From positions 1 to 34,012 of the forward strand of contig NZ_JABFFR010000069.1 of NCBI RefSeq assembly GCF_013423485.1: a stretch of DNA of 34,012 nt. The letters are read 5' to 3'. The stretch comes from Azospirillum oleiclasticum (lineage in GTDB: Bacteria > Pseudomonadota > Alphaproteobacteria > Azospirillales > Azospirillaceae). The position numbers were made by a program, and so were the translations under genes. Below are positions 31,887 to 34,012 of this stretch, in pieces. The notes under the pieces were generated by a model, which was not told where the DNA came from, did not search any database, and saw nothing but the letters and a program-made list of their open reading frames with translations. Every line of letters starts with the position of its first letter. Positions within the stretch are counted from its first letter, which is position 1.

Positions 31887-32120
31887 ATGGCTCCGAAACC
31901 TCCGGCAAAGGCTCCGGCGCCCCCCCCGGCAAAGCGGGCGGCCGCGCCCGATCCCGACCACATCAGCGCGGAGGAGGCGAGCCTCGCCATCGACCGGGCG
32001 GCGGCGAAGCGGCCGCAGATCGCGGTGGCGCGGGAAAAGCTGTCGAAACTCGCCGGCGACGACGAGCGCGGCCTTCGCATGCTGGCGGAGGCGATCCGCC
32101 GCATGATGCGCGAGAGCTGA
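31887..32120 (+). CDS. Small basic protein of unknown function
   Basis: The predicted product has 77 residues. The first 25 are Pro/Ala/Lys-rich and disordered (MAPKPPAKAPAPPPAKRAAA). The rest is helical with ISAEEASLAIDRAAAKRPQIAVAREKLSKL and ends AIRRMMRES. GAGAGGAGAG precedes the ATG. It follows the FemAB-like gene by 33 bases, so it may be the third gene of the motA unit. No named family is recognised. It might bind nucleic acid or a flagellar partner, but neither is shown. Confidence 0.7.
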   Translation: MAPKPPAKAPAPPPAKRAAAPDPDHISAEEASLAIDRAAAKRPQIAVAREKLSKLAGDDERGLRMLAEAIRRMMRES

Positions 32121-32145
32121 CGCGGGGCGGACCCCGCATCGGCCG

Positions 32146-33513
32146 TCAGCAGCCGGCCTTGGCGGCGCAGGCGTCGGTCGGCTTGCGCACCACGCGATCA
32201 GCGGCACCGTTGCCGGTGACCAGCTGAAGCCCGCCGCGCGCCTGTTCGAACTGCCGTTCGATGCTGCGGACGGCCTGCTGGAAATCGCGCAGGTCACGGC
32301 CGTCCAGCTTCTGGCCGGTGGGCAGGTCGATGCTGCGCGGGTCGATCTGCTGGCCGCGCTTCAGCACCTCGTAATGCAGGTGCGGGCCGGTGGAGCGGCC
32401 CGTGCTGCCGACATAGGCGATCACCTCGCCCTGCTCCACCTTGGCGCCGCGCCGCAGCCCGTTGGCGAATCGGCTGAGGTGGGCGTAGGCGGTGGAAATC
32501 TCGTTGTTGTGGCGGATGCGCACATACTGGCCGTAGGCGCCCTTCGCCCCGGCCTCCTCCACCACGCCGTTGCCGGCCGCGTAGATCGGGGTCCCGGTGG
32601 GGGCGCCGAAATCGACGCCCTTGTGCATCTTGCTGTAGCCCAGGATCGGGTGCTTGCGCATGCCGAAGCCCGAGGTGATGCGCACGCCGTCCACCGGCGT
32701 GCGGAGCAGGGCCCGCCGGATGCTCTCGCCCTGGCGGTTGTAATAGTCGACGCGGCCGTCATGGTCCTTGAAACGGTAGATCGGCAGCTCCCGGCCGCTG
32801 AGCACCAGGGTGGCGTGGAGCAGCTCGCCCTCGCCGGCGTCGCGCCCGTCCTCGGTGACGATCCGCTCGTAGAGCACCGCGAACCGGTCGCCCGGCTGCA
32901 GGTCGCGCTGGAAGTCCACCTCGTGCGAGTAGGCCTTGATCACCGCCATCATCACGGAGATGGGGACACCCGCCTTGCTGCCGGCCTCGAACAGGCTGGA
33001 CTGGATCTCTCCCAGGCCGGCGGCGGGCAGCCGCCGCACCGCCTTCTCGTTCTCCGATGTCTCGAACCCGTCGTCGCCGCGCGCGACCGAGACGGACCGC
33101 ACCACATCCGGCGCGATCTCCAGCCCGACGAAGCGCTTGGAACCGCCGCGCCGCGGTTCGAACAGTACGGTGACCTCCTGCCCGACCTGCAGGCTGCGCG
33201 GATCGAACCGCTCGCGCAACGCCTCGATGGCGCTGTGGGCGTCGTCGCGCGGCACATCGGCGTCGGACAGCAGAGTCATCAGCGTGTCGCCGCGCGCAAC
33301 CGCCAAGGTGTGACGCTCCGGCTCGGGTGCCGGCTCCGCCTTTGTTGTCGGTGCGGGGCTCGCCTTGGGGGCCGGACCCTGGCGCTTGATCGTCGGACCG
33401 GCGGGGCGGTCGGACGCCGCCTGCACATCGACCGGGACACTCTGGGTGAGCAGACCGACCAGGCCGGCAGCGCACAGCGCGAGGGTGGGAAGGCTGGCGA
33501 GCCTCGGACGCAC
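32146..33513 (-). CDS. M23 (LytM-type) zinc endopeptidase with LysM-like N-terminus
   Basis: The 455-residue protein is exported: the N-terminus has a signal or anchor segment (LASLPTLALCAAGLVGLLTQ), then a Pro/Ala/Lys-rich linker. A LysM/OapA-like domain begins at HTLAVARGDTLMTLLSDADV. The M23 domain holds the zinc motif HKGVD in MHKGVDFGAPTGTPIYAAG and HLHYEV. The order matches MepM/NlpD-type enzymes that cut peptidoglycan cross-links for growth or division. I chose the GTG at 33513 because GGAGG lies 5 bases upstream; the open frame to 33594 has no such site. It ends 25 bases from the small plus-strand gene. The rRNA promoter lies on the opposite side, divergent. Confidence 0.92.
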   Translation of the reverse strand: MRPRLASLPTLALCAAGLVGLLTQSVPVDVQAASDRPAGPTIKRQGPAPKASPAPTTKAEPAPEPERHTLAVARGDTLMTLLSDADVPRDDAHSAIEALRERFDPRSLQVGQEVTVLFEPRRGGSKRFVGLEIAPDVVRSVSVARGDDGFETSENEKAVRRLPAAGLGEIQSSLFEAGSKAGVPISVMMAVIKAYSHEVDFQRDLQPGDRFAVLYERIVTEDGRDAGEGELLHATLVLSGRELPIYRFKDHDGRVDYYNRQGESIRRALLRTPVDGVRITSGFGMRKHPILGYSKMHKGVDFGAPTGTPIYAAGNGVVEEAGAKGAYGQYVRIRHNNEISTAYAHLSRFANGLRRGAKVEQGEVIAYVGSTGRSTGPHLHYEVLKRGQQIDPRSIDLPTGQKLDGRDLRDFQQAVRSIERQFEQARGGLQLVTGNGAADRVVRKPTDACAAKAGC

Positions 33514-33729
33514 CGCATCCTCCGTATCGGTTGGGGGCCGGACCGCGGATGCGGCCCGTGCTCCGACCTTGCTCAGGGGGCGGCCCGCTGTCAACGGACA
33601 AGCCCTTGCTTGAACCGTCGTACGGGTCGCCTGCCCCTTGGACGGTCATCCGGCACTAGGCGGGATGGACAGACGATGGGGGCCTTCCGCGCCCTTCCGG
33701 AAAAAAGCGGTGCACGATGAAAAAAGTAG
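33514..33729. promoter_or_regulatory. Divergent region between M23 peptidase and rRNA promoter
   Basis: The M23 start codon and the rRNA promoter share this region, which holds no gene. A-rich stretches at 33701-33706 and 33718-33725 just before the -35 could be an UP element for the rRNA promoter. Confidence 0.45.
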
Positions 33730-33759
33730 TTGCGCGGTTTGGTGAGGTTGGCCTAAAAC
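33730..33759 (+). promoter_or_regulatory. rRNA operon promoter
   Basis: TTGCGC (33730-33735) is followed after 17-18 bases by CTAAAAC (33753-33759). The sequence around it, with an A-rich UP-like stretch upstream and TTCACCGACGCGG downstream, fits alphaproteobacterial rRNA promoters as I remember them. Confidence 0.6.
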
Positions 33760-34012
33760 CCCGTTCACCGACGCGGTGCTGCTGACGAAGCGGCGCGGGT
33801 CGGTGCCCCCCGAGACAGGGTAGCGGATTGCGGCGCCGGGAAGCTGGCGCTCCGAAACGCGTCTCCGGACGGGGGATTTGGGGTGGGAACGCCCCGGGAT
33901 CTTTGAAAAGTTGATACCGTGTTGTGAGAAGGGATGCGCAGGCGGCGGCTTTGTAAGCCGGGACTGTGGCCTGGTTTCATCGGGGTGGACCCGGGGGAGC
34001 AGGGCGAAAGAC
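33760..34012 (+). promoter_or_regulatory. rRNA operon leader with boxA, before the 16S gene
   Basis: GATCTTTGAAAAG (33898-33910) resembles the boxA antitermination element. GAAGGGATGCGCAGGCGGCG (33928-33947) and the hairpin CGGCTT-TGT-AAGCCG (33946-33960) are features of alphaproteobacterial pre-16S leaders. The 16S start AGAGTTTGATC is not in the window, so the gene should begin just past the right edge. Confidence 0.75.

Noticed and set aside
33765..33980. 71-codon minus-strand frame at the right edge
   Set aside because: Lies within the rRNA leader and has no coding signs.

Overview
The window is about 34 kb of GC-rich chromosome from an alphaproteobacterium, most likely Azospirillum or a close relative in the Rhodospirillales. 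The grounds are the linkage of chvI, chvG, hprK, EIIA-Man, HPr and ahcY near pckA, a short HPr kinase without an N-terminal domain, a phasin with an H1-like tail, several chemoreceptors, and an alphaproteobacterial-style rRNA leader at the right edge. Genus placement is inference.

Region 1 (1-1300) is clearly AT-richer than the rest. It holds one ParA/MinD-like ATPase gene and looks like the end of an acquired island that stops at the 3' end of tgt. Region 2 (1299-8100, minus strand) is core metabolism: yhhQ and tgt (overlapping; queuosine salvage), rpmB, a PHA-granule phasin, meaB, and an ATM1-type ABC exporter overlapping a heme oxygenase. Region 3 (8346-12285, plus strand) has a large chemoreceptor ending in a CheR/CheB-tether-like pentapeptide, then three small lipoprotein genes. 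Region 4 (16698-12309, minus strand) is a likely three-gene unit: a small periplasmic (YfiR-like) protein, a TonB-dependent outer-membrane receptor and a second chemoreceptor. This is the best candidate here for an undescribed envelope-spanning sensing system.

Region 5 (17114-19293) carries greB and ahcY, each with its own terminator, and a perfect 18-bp palindrome upstream of ahcY that fits a SahR operator. Region 6 (19294-26421, mostly minus strand) is the regulatory PTS locus: chvI-chvG, a small coiled-coil gene, hprK, rapZ, EIIA-Man, HPr and enzyme I, with no sugar permease. HPr keeps both the catalytic His and the regulatory Ser. Region 7 (26700-32120, plus strand) has a HugZ-like heme-utilisation gene, a GTP-type PEP carboxykinase in the place where rhizobia carry the ATP type, a motA without motB, a FemAB-like acyltransferase and a small basic protein. 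Region 8 (32146-34012) has an M23 endopeptidase on the minus strand and, divergent from it, an rRNA promoter, boxA and pre-16S leader; the 16S gene would begin just past the window.

No tRNA, CRISPR array or intact insertion sequence was seen. Many very long antisense open frames are high-GC shadows and were left out.
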